From positions 43,970,475 through 44,034,474 of the forward strand of contig NW_026622808.1 of NCBI RefSeq assembly GCF_023065955.2: a stretch of 64,000 nucleotides of DNA, written 5' to 3'. Shown here piece after piece: positions 47,855 through 60,305 of the stretch. The translations under genes and the position numbers were made by a program. This stretch comes from Ursus arctos (lineage: Eukaryota; Chordata; Mammalia; Carnivora; Ursidae). Each line of letters starts with the position of its first letter. The stretch's first letter is position 1. Under the pieces are notes generated by a model that saw nothing but the letters and a program-made list of their open reading frames with translations, did no database searches and had not been told where the DNA came from.

Positions 47855-48620
47855 AGATAGGACGTCTGATGTTCACAGTGAAGGCTCATGCAGCCATCTC
47901 TGTCTGATGATTGTGGCATGTGGGTGTGACTAATTGACAGATTACAGCACAGGATTTCAATGGAGGAAAGCAGCTCTGCATTTGCCTCCCTTCGCTCCTA
48001 GGAAGAAAGGAAAAACATCTGCCTTTTATAAGCATGTGATGATGACAATGCTGTCAGCAGAAATACCAGGGTCCTTACAACCTCTTTTTCAGATTCCAAG
48101 GAAGTCAAATCAGAAAGGATGCAGAATTCCAGGAGCCAGTTCTGCCTGATGGTATTGCTTCATTTGGCCTTCTGGATAAACTAAAGGAAATGTACAGTAA
48201 ATTTTAGTGGAAGAGAGAAAATACCTCCCTGGAGGGGCAACCATCAGTGAGAGAGAGACTCCTGTCCTGGTGTAACTTCCTGCCTGTCATCTGACTACTC
48301 AAAAAAAGAGCATGACACTCAGAATCAGAGCACTCAGCTTTCTACTTACTGGCTAAGTGAACTTGGGGACATCACTTAAACTCTTCAATGTGCCTAAACT
48401 AGGAAGATTTATTGTAATTCCCTGGATTGTTTATCACAGGTCTAAATGAGAGTTTACGTGAAATTGTACAGCCAATGCCCAAAACATATAATAAAGGCCG
48501 ATGAGCAGAGAGAGAGAGAGAGAGAGGCTAGGAAGAGGTAAGGTGCAGGCCTGGTTGAAAGGCATCTTGAATCTCTGGATTGGGGTGATGGAAAAAATGA
48601 GGACCTGTATTTGTGAAGGC
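47855..48620. other. Intron, (GA)n at 48505-48526
   Basis: Unique sequence with one GA microsatellite of about 22 bases, leading up to the large L1. Confidence 0.55.
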
Positions 48621-49608
48621 ATTTTTTTATTGAAGTATAGTTGACACACAATATTATATTAGTTTCAGGTATACAACACAGTGATTCAACATTTATTAAC
48701 ATTACAAAGTGATCACCATATAAATCTAACTACCATCTGTCACCAAAAAAGGTTATTACAATATTATTAAGTATATTCCCTATTGTGTACATACACCCTT
48801 GTGTCTTATTTATTTTATGACTGGAAGTTTATACCTTTAAATTCCCTTCCCCTATTTTGCCCAGACCCCACTTTCCCTCCCAAGAACCACCAGATTGTTC
48901 TCTGTATCCATGAGTCTGTTTCTGTTTTATTTTGTTTGTTGTTTTTTGATTCCACACATGTGACATCATATGATATTTGTCTTTCTCTGTCTGACTTATT
49001 TCACTTATTAAATACCCTCTAGGTCCATCCATGTTGCCACAAGCAGAAAGCTCTCACTCCTTTTTTAGGGTTGAGTAATATTCCATTGGATATATATACC
49101 ATATCTTCTTTGTCCATTCATCTACTAATGGACACTTGGGTCGCCTCCCTATCTTGGCAATTGTAAATGACGCTGCAGTAAACATAGAGGTGCACATACT
49201 TTTTCAAATTAGCATTTTTGTTTTCCTCAGATAAATATCCAGAAGTGGAATTGTGAGATTGCATGATAGTTCTATTTTTATTTGTTTTGAGGAACCTCCA
49301 TACTGCTTTCCATAGTGGCTGTAACATTTTTCACTCCCACCTGTAGGACACAGGGTTCCCTTTTGCACACATCCTCACCAACACTGGTTATTTCTTGTCT
49401 TTTTGGTGACAGCCATTCTGACAGGTGTGAGGTGTTATCTCATTGTAGTTTTGATTGCATTTCCCTGATGCTTAGTGATGTTGAAAATCTTTTCATGTGT
49501 CTGTTGGCCATCTGTGTGTCTTTGTTGGAGAAATATCTATTCAGGTCCTCTGCCCTTTTTTTAATTTGGATTGTTTGGTTTTTTTGAAATTGAGCTGTGT
49601 GCGTTTTT

Positions 49609-49747
49609 TTAAATTTTTTTTTGTTTTATTTTTTTTAATGTTTTTAATTTATTTTTTAAATAATATTTTTAAATTATATTATGTTAGTCACCATACAGTA
49701 CATCCCTGGTTTTTGATGTAAATTTTGATGATTCATTAGTTGTGTAT
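49609..49747 (-). mobile_element. L1 3'-end fragment nested in the large L1
   Basis: A short stretch of carnivore L1 3' UTR (attatgttagtcaccatac and following) with a T-rich head is inserted into ORF2 of the large L1. It is flanked by GAGCTGTGTGCGTTTTT (49592-49608) and GAGCTGTGTGAGTTTTT (49748-49764), a 17-bp duplication with one mismatch. It is a strongly 5'-truncated copy. Confidence 0.8.
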
Positions 49748-50230
49748 GAGCTGTGTGAGTTTTTAAAATAGGTTTTGGATATTAATCCCTTCTCAGTTAT
49801 ATCATTTACAAAATCTTCATTCAGTAGGTTGTCTTTTTGTTTACTGATGGTTTCCTTCACTATGCAAGTTTTTTAGTTTGATGTAGTCCCATTTGTTTAT
49901 TTTTGCTTTTGTGGCCCTTGCTTGAGGAGACAGACCCAAAAAAATATTGCTTAGACTTATGTCCAAGAGTTTTCTGTTTATGTTTTCCTCTAGGAGTTTT
50001 ATGGTTTCTGGTCTTATATTTAAGACTTTAATACATTTTGAATTTATTGTTGTATATGGTGTAAGAAAGTGGCCCAGTTTCATTCTTTTGTATGTAGCTG
50101 TCCGGTTTTCTGAACACCATTTAGTGAAGAGACGGTCTTTTCCCCATTGTATATTCTTGCCTCTTTTGTTGAACATTAATTGACCATATAAGCGTGGAGT
50201 TACTCCTGGGCTCTCAAACCTGTTCCACTG

Positions 50231-50441
50231 GGGGCGCCAGGGTGGCACAGCGGTTAAGCGTCTGCCTTCGGCTCAGGGCGTGATCCCGGCGTTCTGGGAT
50301 CGAGCCCCACATCAGGCTCCTCTGCTGGGAGCCTGCTTCTTCCTCTCCCACTCCCCCTGCTTGTGTTCCCTCTCTCACTGGCTGTCTCTATCTCTGTCGA
50401 ATAAATAAATAAAATCTTTAAAAAAACAAAACAAAACAAAA
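50231..50441 (+). mobile_element. CAN-SINE (tRNA-Lys type), nested in the large L1
   Basis: The copy has head GGGGCGCCAGGGTGGCACAG, an internal pol III-type region, a CT-rich middle and the tail AATAAATAAATAAAATC, followed by an AAAAC-rich end. It is flanked by CTGTTCCACTG at 50220-50230 and 50442-50452. It belongs to the young GTGGCACAGCGG subgroup and is antisense to CADPS2. Confidence 0.93.
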
Positions 50442-50554
50442 CTGTTCCACTGATTCATCGTGTGTGTTTTTTGTGCCATACTGTTTTGATTACTATAGCA
50501 TTGTAGTATAGTTTGAAATCAGGGAAAATGATACCTCCATCTGCACTCTTCTTT

Positions 50555-51059
50555 TTTTTTCTAATTTTTTATTATGTTATGTTAGTCACCATAGAGTACA
50601 TCATTAGTTTTTGATGTAGTGTTCCATGATTCATTGTTTGCGTATAACACCCAGTGCTCCATGCAATACGTGCCCTCCTTAATACCCGTCCCTGGCCTAT
50701 CCCAATCCCCCACTCTGCTTCCTTCTGAAGTCCTCAGTTTGTTTCCCAGAGTCCATAGTCTCTTGTGGTTCATTCCCCTTCTGTTTACCCCCCTTCATTC
50801 TTCCCTTCCTTCTCCTACCAGTCTCCCTGCTATTTCTTATGTTCCATAAATGAGTGAAACCATATGATAATTGTCTTTCTCTGCTTGACTTATGTCACTT
50901 AGCATAATCTCCTCCAGTCCTGTCCATGTTGTTGCAAATGTTGGGTAATCGTTCTTTCTGATGGCTGAGTAATACTCCATTGTATATATGGACCACATTC
51001 ATTCGTCTGTTGAAGGGCATCCCGGCTCCTTTCACAATTTAGCTATTGTGGACAATGCT
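50555..51059 (-). mobile_element. 5'-truncated carnivore L1 3' end, nested in the large L1
   Basis: The segment contains the L1 3' UTR and the last part of ORF2 in reverse orientation, closely resembling the L1 at 8077-9148. A 17-bp target-site duplication CATCTGCACTCTTCTTT lies at 50538-50554 and 51060-51076. The perfect duplication suggests a fairly young insertion compared with the host L1. Confidence 0.9.
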
Positions 51060-54000
51060 CATCTGCACTCTTCTTTCTCAAGATTGCTTTAGCTATTTGA
51101 GGTCTTTGTGGTTCCATACAAATTTCAGGATTATTTGTTCTAGTTTTGTGAAAAATATTATTGGTATATTGATAGATATTGCACTGAATGTGAGGACTGC
51201 TTTGGGTAGCATGGAAATTTTAACAATTTTTCCACTCCTTGAGCAAAGTATAACTTTCCATTTATTTGTGCCTTTCATCAATGTCTTAGTTTTCAGAGCA
51301 ACAAGTTTAAGTTTATTCCTAGGTATTCTATTCCTTTTGATCCAACTGTAAGTGGAATTGTTTCCTTAATTTCTCTTTTGGATAGTTTGTTGTTTGTGTA
51401 TATAAATTCCACAAATTTATGTATATTAATTTTGTATCCTGCAACTTTACTGAATTCACTTATTAGTTCTAATAATCTTTTGGTGGAGTTTTAAGGGTTT
51501 CCTATACACAGTATTATGTCCTCTGGGAATAGTGACAGTTTTACTTCTTTCCCAATCTGGTTGTCTTTTATTTCTTTTTCTTGTCAGATTTCTGTGGCTA
51601 AGACTTCTAATACTATGTTGAATAAAAGTGGTGAGAGTGGGCATCCTTGTCTTCTTCCTCATTTTAAAGGAAAGATTTTCAGCTTTTCACTATTGAGTAT
51701 GATGTTAGCTGTAGGTTTGTCATAGATGGCCTTTATCATATTGAGGTATATTCCCTCTGTACTGACTTTTTTGAGAGTTTTAATCACAACTGGATGTTGA
51801 ATTTCGGTGAATGCTTTTTCTGCATCTATTGAAATGATCATATAATTTTTCCCTTCTTTTTGTTAATGTGATAGATCACACTGATTGATTTGCAGATATT
51901 GAATCATCCCTCCACCCCTGGAATAAATCTCATTTGATCATGCTATATGATCCTTTTACTGTACTGTTAAATTAAGGTTACTCATATTTTGTTGAGGATT
52001 TTTGTATCTATGTTCATCAGGGATACTGGCCTGTAATTTTCTGTTTTTGCAGTGTAGTCTGGTTTTGCTATCAGGGTAATGTTAATATATCACAGAATGA
52101 ATTTGGAAGCATTCTTTTCTCTTTAGTTTTTTGGAATAGTCTGAGAAGGATAGGTATTAACTCTTTCTTAAGTGTTTGGTAGACTTCATCTGTGAAGCCA
52201 TCTGGTCCTGGAGTTTTGTTTGTTGGGGTTATTGGATTACTGACTCAATTTCATAAATAACAATCAGTATATTCAGATTTTCTATTTCTTCTTGATTCAG
52301 TCTTGGAAGATTATATGTTTGTAGGAATTTATCCATTTGTTCTAGGTTGTCCCATTTGTTGACATATAATTATTTGTAGTAGTCTCTTATTATTCTCAGT
52401 ATTTCTGTGGTATCAGTTGGAACTTCTCTTTCATTTCTGATTCTATTTATTTGAACTGTCTCTCTCTTCTTAATGAATCTGGCTAAGGGTTTATCAATTT
52501 TGTTTATTTCTTCAAAGAATTAGCTCTTAGTTTCACTGATCTTTTCTATCGTTTTGTTTTTAGTCATCATGTATTTCTGGTCTGATTTTTATTATTTCCT
52601 TCCTTCTGCTAACTTTGGGCTTTGCTCTTTGTCTAGTTCCTTTAGGTGTAAGATTGGATTGTTTATTTGAAATTTTTCTTGTTTCTTGAGGTGAGTCTGT
52701 ATCACTATAAACTTCTCTCTTAGAGCTGTTTTACTGTGTTCCATAGATGTTGGACTGTTGTGTTTCTATTTTTATTTGTTTCAAGGTATTTTTAAATTTC
52801 CTCATTGACCCATTGGTTGTTTAGTAGCATGTTGTTTAGCCTCCACATGTTTGTGGGTTTTTTTTTTTTTTATTTTTACAGTTTTCTTGTAGTCGATCTC
52901 TAGTTTCATATTACTGTGGTCAGAAAAGATACTTGATCTGATTTCAATCTTAAATTTATTGAGATGTGTTCTGTGGCCTAACATACATACTATCTCTCCT
53001 AGAAAGTGTTCCATGTACCCTTGAGAAGAATGTATATTCTGCTGTTCTGAATGGAATGCTTTGTATATATTTATTAAGTCCATCTGATCTAAGGTATTTT
53101 TTGAGGCCAACGTTTCCTTATTGGTTTTCTGTTTGGATGATCTCTCCATTGAGGTAAGTGGGGTGTTAAAGTCTCCAACTATTATTGTACTACTGTCCAT
53201 TTCTCCCTTTACGTCTGTTAATGTTTGTTTTATGTATTTAGGTACACTTATTTTGGGTGCATAAATATTTATAAGTGTTATAAATTGTCTTGTACTGATT
53301 CCTTTATTATTATGTAATGCCCTTCATCTCTTGTTACAGTCTTTGTTTTAAAGTCTATTTTGTCTGATATAATTATTGCTACATGAACTTTTTTTTAGCG
53401 TGAAATATCTTTTTCCATCCCTTCACTTTAAGTCTGTGTTTGTGTTTAGATCTGAAGTGAGTCTCTGGTAGGCAGCATACAGATGGGTCTTGTTTGTTTG
53501 TTTGTTTGAGTCCATTCAGCTACTGTATGTCTTTTGATTAGAACATTTAGTCCATTTACATTTAAAGTAATTACTGACAGATATGTACTTATTGCCATTT
53601 TGTTGACTGTTTTCTGGTTGTTTTTAATAGCTCTTCTCTCTTCCTGTCTTCTTCTCTTGCTCTCTTCCCTTGTGATTTTGTGACTTTCCTTATTGTTATA
53701 CCTGTATTCTTTTCTTTTTATTTTTTTGTGTGTCTATTACAGGTATTTGGTTTGTGGTTACTATGAGGTTCATGTATAACACCCTACATATATGGCACTC
53801 TATTTTAAATTGATGGTTGCTTAAGTTCAAGTATATTCTAAAAGTACAACATCTCCACCCCCATTTTGTTTTTGATATTATATTTCACATCTTACTATTT
53901 TTTTGTATCCCTTGATTATTTTAGGTCTGGATGATTTTACTACTTTTATCTTTAAACCTTCATATTAGCTATGTAGGTGGTTTATTCATTATGTGTACTA

Positions 54001-54773
54001 TATGTTTACCTTTGCCAGTGAAATTTTTTTCTTTCATAATTTTCTTATTTCTAGTTATGAACTTTCTTTTCCATTTAAAGAAATCCCTTTAAAATTTCTT
54101 GTAAGGCTGATATGGTATTGATGAACTCCTTCAGCTTTTGCGTATCTGGGGAACTCCTTATCTTGTCTTCAATTCTGAGTAATAAAAATACTGGGTAGAG
54201 TATTCTCGGTTATAACTTTTTTCCTTTCAGCACTTTGAGTATATCATGTCACTCCCTGTCGATCTGCAAAATTTCTGCTTAAAAATCAGCTATAGTCTTA
54301 TGGGGGTTCCTTTGTATGTAACTACTTGTTTTTCTCTTGATGATTTTGATTCTCTCTTTAACTATTTACACTCTGGTTATAACGTGTCTTGGTGTGTCTC
54401 TTTGGGTTCATCTTAGTTGGGGCTTTCTGTGATTTCTGGACCTGGATGCCTGTTTCCTTTGTCAGGTTAGGGAAGATTTCAGCCATTATCTCTTCAAATA
54501 GGTTTTATGTCCCTTTCTCACTTTTCCTTCTGAGACTCCATAATATTAAATGTTAGTATACTTGATGTTGTCTCAGAGGTCTCTTAAACTATTCTCATTT
54601 TTAAAATTCTTTTTTCTTCTTGTTGTTCTGATTATGTGATTTGCACTATCATATCTTCCATCCTTCTTCCATCATCGAATCTGCTGCTGAATCCCTTTGG
54701 CATATTCTTCATTTCATTTTTCATTTCAGTTATTGTGTTCTTCAGCTCTGACTGGTTCTTTTTTGTATTTTCT

Positions 54774-54977
54774 TTTTTTTAATTTTTTTTTAAAGATTTT
54801 ATTTATTTATTCGACAGAGATAGAGACAGCCAGCGAGAGAGGGAACACAAGCAGGGGGAGTGGGAGAGGAAGAAGCAGGCTCATAGCAGAGGAGCCTGAT
54901 GGGCTCGATCCCAGAACGCCGGGATCACGCCCTGAGCTGAAGGCAGACGCTCAACCGCTGTGCCACCCAGGCACCCG
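54774..54977 (-). mobile_element. CAN-SINE, nested in ORF1 of the large L1
   Basis: This is a reverse-oriented SINE, starting with a T-run and TTTATTTATTTATTCGACAG and ending GCCACCCAGGCACCC. A 17-bp duplication TCTTTTTTGTATTTTCT lies at 54757-54773 and 54978-54994. It interrupts the coiled-coil part of L1 ORF1. Confidence 0.92.
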
Positions 54978-56154
54978 TCTTTTTTGTATTTTCTATCTCT
55001 TTGTTGAAGCACTCACTGTGTTCATCCATTATTCTCCTACGTTGGGTGAGCAAATTTATGATCATTACATTGAACTCTTTATCTGGTAGATTGCTTATCT
55101 CCATTTCATTTAGTTCTTTTTCTGAGGTTTTGTCTTGTTCTCTCATTTGGAACGTATTCCTCTGTCTCCTCGTTATGCCCAATTTTTCTGTTTTATTCTA
55201 TTAGACAGATCAGTCTCCCAGTCTTGAAAGAGTGGCTTTACGCAGAATGTGTCATGTGGGGCCCAGTAATGCAAACTCCCCATGTCACCTGAGTGAGGTG
55301 TCCCAGGGTTGTCCCTAGTGTGGGCTGTATACACTCTCCTGTTGTGGCTGGGTGACAACTCACTGTTGTGCAGGGCTGGCCCCATCCCATCTGGCTGTAA
55401 GGCCTGACTGTGAGTACTGCAGTAATGCTGCTTGGTGGGGTTATTGTCCTTTTGGCTGATAGGCCCTGCTGAGGTATAGGATTGTACAGGGCTCTCAGTG
55501 GGGCACATCCCCCGACACAGCAGTCTAAAGGGAGAATTCCACAATGGTGCCTACCAGTACCAGGATAAGCACAGCATAATGGAATAGGAAAATTGGCTGC
55601 AGCCAGTGTCTCAGTCCCCAGGGAGAGACTCAGCTGTCTCCTGCCTCACTAGCTGACATTCCAAGATTAGTAAGTGGATCTCATTCACCTGTGGTCTATG
55701 TGCTTTTCAATCTCGTGTTTTTGCACTGGTTTCCAGGTTGAGTGAGTCTGTGCTTAAGCCCCTTGATAGCAGTTTTGCTTTCTCTACAGTTCCATAGGTT
55801 TCCCTGTTGGTTTTCAAAGCCTGGTGTTTTGGGGGCTGATCTTCTGTGTAGGATCTAAGGGTTGAAGTTTTTGATGTGGAGCTCAAAGCTCTTCTCCTCA
55901 GCAATAATTTCTGTATTTCTGAGGTCCTTCTGATTGGCATGAAATGCTACATCTGGGGTGTGGTTTCTTCCTTAGTGAGACTGTGTCTCTGCCACTTCCA
56001 CCCGTGTCAGTGCTGTCCCTTGTTGTGAAGGCCCTGCTCATCCAGTTTCTAGGCCCCCTTCAAAGGGGAAATTCCACATGCAGTTGTAGATTTGTTGTGT
56101 CTGTGGGAGGAGGTGAGCTCAGGATCTTCCTACGCCACCATCTTGCCTGTCCCC

Positions 56155-57985
56155 TATCCAGGAATTTCTGGTTATGATATTTACAGGAGCTGATGTTCAG
56201 CCATATGGGTTGAATAGCACACTGTCACTGAAATTCACTGTGATGCCAGAAATAGAAAAATCAGGGTTTGCTAAAAGAAGATAAGCTGGGGTGCTTTGTT
56301 TCAATATCCCTTCATGACCTAGCCAATATCTAAAATCTTGATATTTTGTTTAATTTTTAACAGATATTTCTCAATTTTCCTTAGTATTAGCCAGACTGGC
56401 TTAAGCAAAGAGAATTTATTTGTCTCAGAATCCAACTAAACTGAGGGAAAACCAGTTACACAGTTGAGGCTCGAGAATAAGCACAACCAGGGACTTGAAC
56501 ATCCTGAGGATCTCAGTATATTTCCTGTCTCTCTCTCTCTCTTTGTACATTGACTTCATTCTTTTATCTCCTTTTCCCTTCACGGAAGACTTGAACACGA
56601 CTGCAGACATCTTTCTAGCATGAGAGGATACAGCCCTGTTGGCCCACAGTCCACAGGTCCCAGGGCAGTAATTCACTGGTTTAGTTGCATCAGGCATCCA
56701 TTTCTGGACCAATCACTCGTGGTCAGGGCAGGCTGGAAATTGTGACTGGTTCCATGTGGGTAAAGAACACACTTCCAGGACTAACTAGCTGTGGCAAGGA
56801 GACCACTGGCATGAATAAACAACAAAGAAGAAGGTAGTCCATTTCTACAAGAACAGGAGATAATGATGGGCAGACTCTCTCATAGAAATCCTCAATACCC
56901 TAAATGTTCAGAGGATTTTCCATATACTTTGAAATTACTCTCTATTCTCTACAAATAATGACCACGATTCACTCTAATTGGCTATTTCATTATGTAAGAA
57001 AGTCTAGTTCTAAGTTGTCAATAATATCCAACTTGGTATCAGAATACCTAATGGTATGGGCCATGAGAAAGAGTTTTTTGGTCTACTATTGTTCACAGAT
57101 GAGCAATTGGGCTCACTATATAACAGTTGTTCATTCATGGTCTTTTAAAAATTGAAATTACACTAGTTCCTTAAATTACCATGTGAAGCCTCAAAATAAA
57201 CAACTAAAATAAAGGTGCCACGAGCTTGTCTTTGAAGTATGTGTGGGGTGTGTGCTTGTGTGTGTGATTTTCTTCAAATGGGATGAATACTTATTAGTTG
57301 GGGATGTAATAATTGCCTAAAGGCAGAGAATGGACCAAATGACCTCCATTTTCTGGATAATCTGCTGAGGAGACACTGAGTTTACAGGAGTAAATTCTGA
57401 AGTCTTATTGATGTTTTTTCCTTCGTTAAGCAGGATTTTCAAACATAAGAGCCTTTTACACTACCTTTCGGCAAATTCATAACTGCATATTATTTTTAGC
57501 CAACAGAATGACTCTACTATAAACTTTGAGGATGTCCAAAAACAAGATGCAAAATATTTCAATAAAGCTGCTTAAGCACAAACGGAGATTTTTGAGCTTT
57601 TTGGAATCTCTTTTTGGTTTCTCTTCTAGTGGAAGTCCTTCCCACATGTCCAGGTCCTGAGATACTTCTTTCCATGAAGAGAAAAGTTGGATGCCAAGCT
57701 CTGCTAACTGCCCATCCTCCCTACCATCTCCTATAGTCCCCTACCCTCAGAGGCACACATGTTCTGTGGTTACCATAGGAACTAGTAGGATCTAATTATT
57801 TAAAATTTTGATATTTTGTTCTCCATGGATTTTTGCATTAATTTTGATTAAAAAATATTTCATTAAAATGTTATTTATCTTGCTTACTGCATTTCTGGCC
57901 CCTTGCTTTTAAATTTTGTACCTTATGTGAGTGTCTTACCCTCGTTGCAGGCCTCATATTTAGACAGACTTAAGAGTCTAGTGTA
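56155..57985. other. Intron, nothing recognised
   Basis: Unique sequence upstream of the large L1, with a short CT run (about 56528-56542) and a GT-rich patch (about 57240-57268). No exon seen. Confidence 0.5.
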
Positions 57986-57989
57986 GCAC

Positions 57990-58200
57990 CTTAACAAGTA
58001 CCTATCATGCTCAGTCTTGATTTTCCCACCTCTAAAACAAAAATGATAACTGAATATCCTTATAGGGCTGTTTGAAGGATTAAATGAGAATGTACATGTA
58101 AAGCATTTAGTATGTGTGAAACGGAATCAATACTCAGTGAATATAATTAGCATTACTACTATCAATAATAACACAAGTGACAGCAAAAGCAGTAATAGTA
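57990..58200 (+). repeat. MIR fragment
   Basis: Forward MIR: 'cccacctctaaaacaaaaat', 'gtttgaaggattaaatgaga', 'tgtaaagcatttagtatgtg'. Confidence 0.7.
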
Positions 58201-58359
58201 GATAACACTTAGGTTCAGTCATCAATAGTAAGACAAAAGCCCAACTCTAGAGAAATCCTTTCTACTGGGAGGCTCAGACATGAAAAAATATAGTCACCAT
58301 TCAATGAACTGTTGTAATAAAGGTTTATATGTGATATGAAGAAAGCATGAGAGTGAGAA

Positions 58360-59050
58360 GAACTAGCTTAGCTCTTAGAGAAGGGGTTTTAAGTTCAGTA
58401 CCAAAGGCTGAGTAAGAGGGTTTGCTAAATGGAGAAGAAAAGAAAGATCACTCCAGTGGGTACAAAGTTATTGAGGCTGGAAAGGGCCTGCTAGACTACT
58501 CAGAGGGAGACGTTCTCTGTAGCTGGAATGGGGAATTCTGGTAGGAAAGTTGTGGGAGGCAAGCCTTATAAGAAAGAATCTAGTCTGTGGAATAAGAGAC
58601 TGGAATATCATTCTCAAGAGGTTAGATTTTGTTCTGGGGACAGTGGAGGATTCTACTGAAGGATGTTGAGGCTCTGTTTTTGAGACGTTCAAGCATGAGG
58701 TTTAGAAAGGCAACTGTGTGAAGGATAGACAGGCGAGGGGCTGGAGTGGAGCCAGGGATACCCACTAGGGGGCTATTGTAAGATCCAGGCGAGGAGGATG
58801 AGGGCCTGAATCAAAGCACCAGCAGTGGTACTGGAAAGCAGTCAAGAGATCTGAGCCATATTTCACAGGCAGAATCAATGACCTGGGTGGCTAACTGAGT
58901 GTAGGATGCTATAGGAAAAAGGAGAAACTGAGAATGCCTAGGAGGTCCCATCCATAGTAACTGATGGAGAACATGTGAAGAGGAATCAATGTAGGTAAGT
59001 ATGTATGGTGGGAAGAAGATAAGGAGCTAGATTTCAAACACATTTAACCT
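58360..59050 (-). repeat. L2 LINE fragment (ORF2-side)
   Basis: Reverse L2 with blocks such as 'gatcactccagtggg', 'ctagggggctattgtaagat', 'ccaggcgaggaggatgaggg' and 'ctgggtggctaactgagtgt'. Confidence 0.7.
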
Positions 59051-59346
59051 GAAATGCAGGGGAATATCCAAGAGGACATGCTCAATAGACCACTGGAAAT
59101 ATAAGCAAGGGACTTGGGAGAAAGGGGAGGCTGGAGTTTGTGTATTGATTGAAGCATAGAAAATATATGTGCTATCTCTGGGACAGCTGCCCTGAGAAAG
59201 AAGGGTTGAGGGCCCAATCAGATGACTGTCATCTTTCTCCCTCTCTGCTTTTCCGTTTTATCTTTCCATGGACCTTAATGATCAGTGTGCCTCCAGTGTG
59301 GGACTTTGGCCTGGTCCCCCAGCAAATGTCCCCAAAGCTTCTTTAC

Positions 59347-59427
59347 CCTGGCTATTTGGTCTGCCATTTGGAGACGTCCATCCAGCTCTCGTCTGATCTG
59401 GGCTGCTTGCTCATCTGGATTGTCCAG
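59347..59427 (-). CDS. CADPS2: CADPS2 internal coding exon (probably exon 4), 27 codons
   Basis: The exon reads, on the minus strand, from a pyrimidine-rich acceptor (cttttctgcag) into [18 protein letters not shown] and ends ...MADQIAR, followed by donor AGG|gtaaag. It is 81 bp, phase 0 at both ends, so skipping it would keep the frame. The peptide matches the CAPS-family segment just after the conserved N-terminal region, roughly residue 260-290 by recollection of the human protein. It is highly charged and probably helical; no catalytic residues are expected. Paralogue CADPS has almost the same segment, so assignment to CADPS2 rests mainly on the next exon. Exon number is from memory of the human gene and could be off by one. 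The open frame runs on past the donor for about 20 codons by chance; that part is intron. Confidence 0.93.
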
Positions 59428-60100
59428 CTGCAGAAAAGCACAAATACAGAGACTTTCAGCTTGGATCACAAAAACCAGTGAACTCATGACTTTGCATTTT
59501 ACATGCCCCAATCTCTGCTCCCACAGATATATTTCACTAAAAGTTAAGAATCTTGTTATAACAGACAAATCCAATTGGAGGGAAATCTTAAGTTAAATCC
59601 TAGGCAGTTGCTAGGAAAGACATCCGAATGAACTTGCACATGAATCACTTTGGAACTGCTAGGCAGCAGTGCTTCTAATGAGGGCCCAATACAGCACCTC
59701 TGTTTTGGTCCAATGAAGAAAGTGTTTATGTGACAGATGTACAAAGAAGGAGACAGTAATATAACTATGAGAAATGTGTGGAGCAGACACAGTGCTTATC
59801 CATAGTGCCTACATGGCATATATCCTACAGCTGTCCCACCCCTAGACCATGGGAGATTAATCAATCATTGCATTCCTTCTTACTAAGCCCTAATACCTTC
59901 TCAGCCAGTACTCCAGACGGCCACTACCACTGAGTTGGTGTTAATATCTAAGTTGAAATCTATCTTTGTCTTCCCTGTAGTTAGAGCTATTAGGACATAA
60001 GAATCAGCATATCCAAGCATAAAGAAGCGTGGAAGACTCCCTAACTTCTCTGGTTTTCTCATCTGTAGAATGAAGGGGTTGGTTACATAATCTCCATCTT
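59428..60100. other. Intron 5' of the 59347-59427 exon
   Basis: The acceptor cttttctgcag lies at its left edge on the minus strand. I see no repeat in the unique sequence up to the MITE at 60104. Confidence 0.6.
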
Positions 60101-60103
60101 TGA

Positions 60104-60305
60104 AAGACACTGGCAAACATTTCTATAACGGGCCATATAATTATTACTTTCGGCTTTGAGGGTCATACGATCTCTCTTGCAATGACTCAATTCTTCCAAT
60201 CAAATGTGAAAACAGACATTGACAATACGTAAACAAATGAGCATCTCTGTGTTCCAATAAAACTTTACGTGCAACAACATGTAGCAGGCCATAGTTACTG
60301 ATCCT
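60104..60305 (-). mobile_element. hAT-type MITE, same family as 9394-9616
   Basis: Reverse-oriented: 'actggcaaacatttctataa', 'ttccaataaaactttacgtg' and 'aggccatagttac'. The ends are diverged. Confidence 0.72.

Larger units (their letters stand above)
48622..56154 (-). mobile_element. Near-full-length L1 retrotransposon with four nested insertions
   Basis: On the minus strand the element starts near 56154 with a 5' UTR opening of the type GGACAGGCAAGATGGTGGCG and ends at a short A-tail near 48622. Order: 5' UTR about 56150-55200; ORF1 from about 55180, whose early part (EMEISNLPDKEF..., MDEHSECFNKEIEN) is L1 ORF1p-like, with its RNA-binding C-terminal region about 54480-54060; ORF2 endonuclease around 53200-52830 (IIVGDFNTPLT); reverse-transcriptase pieces around 51840-51660 ([10 protein letters not shown]); ORF2 C-terminal pieces to about 49100. 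Both ORFs are broken by stops and frameshifts, so it should be inactive. Subtracting the nested elements and their duplicated target sites leaves about 6.4 kb, close to full L1 length. I could not find convincing target-site duplications for the outer element. It is sense to CADPS2. Confidence 0.88.

Noticed and set aside
58764..58777. CTCF-like CCACTAGGGGGCTA
   Set aside because: Lies within an L2 copy and fails the last two motif positions.
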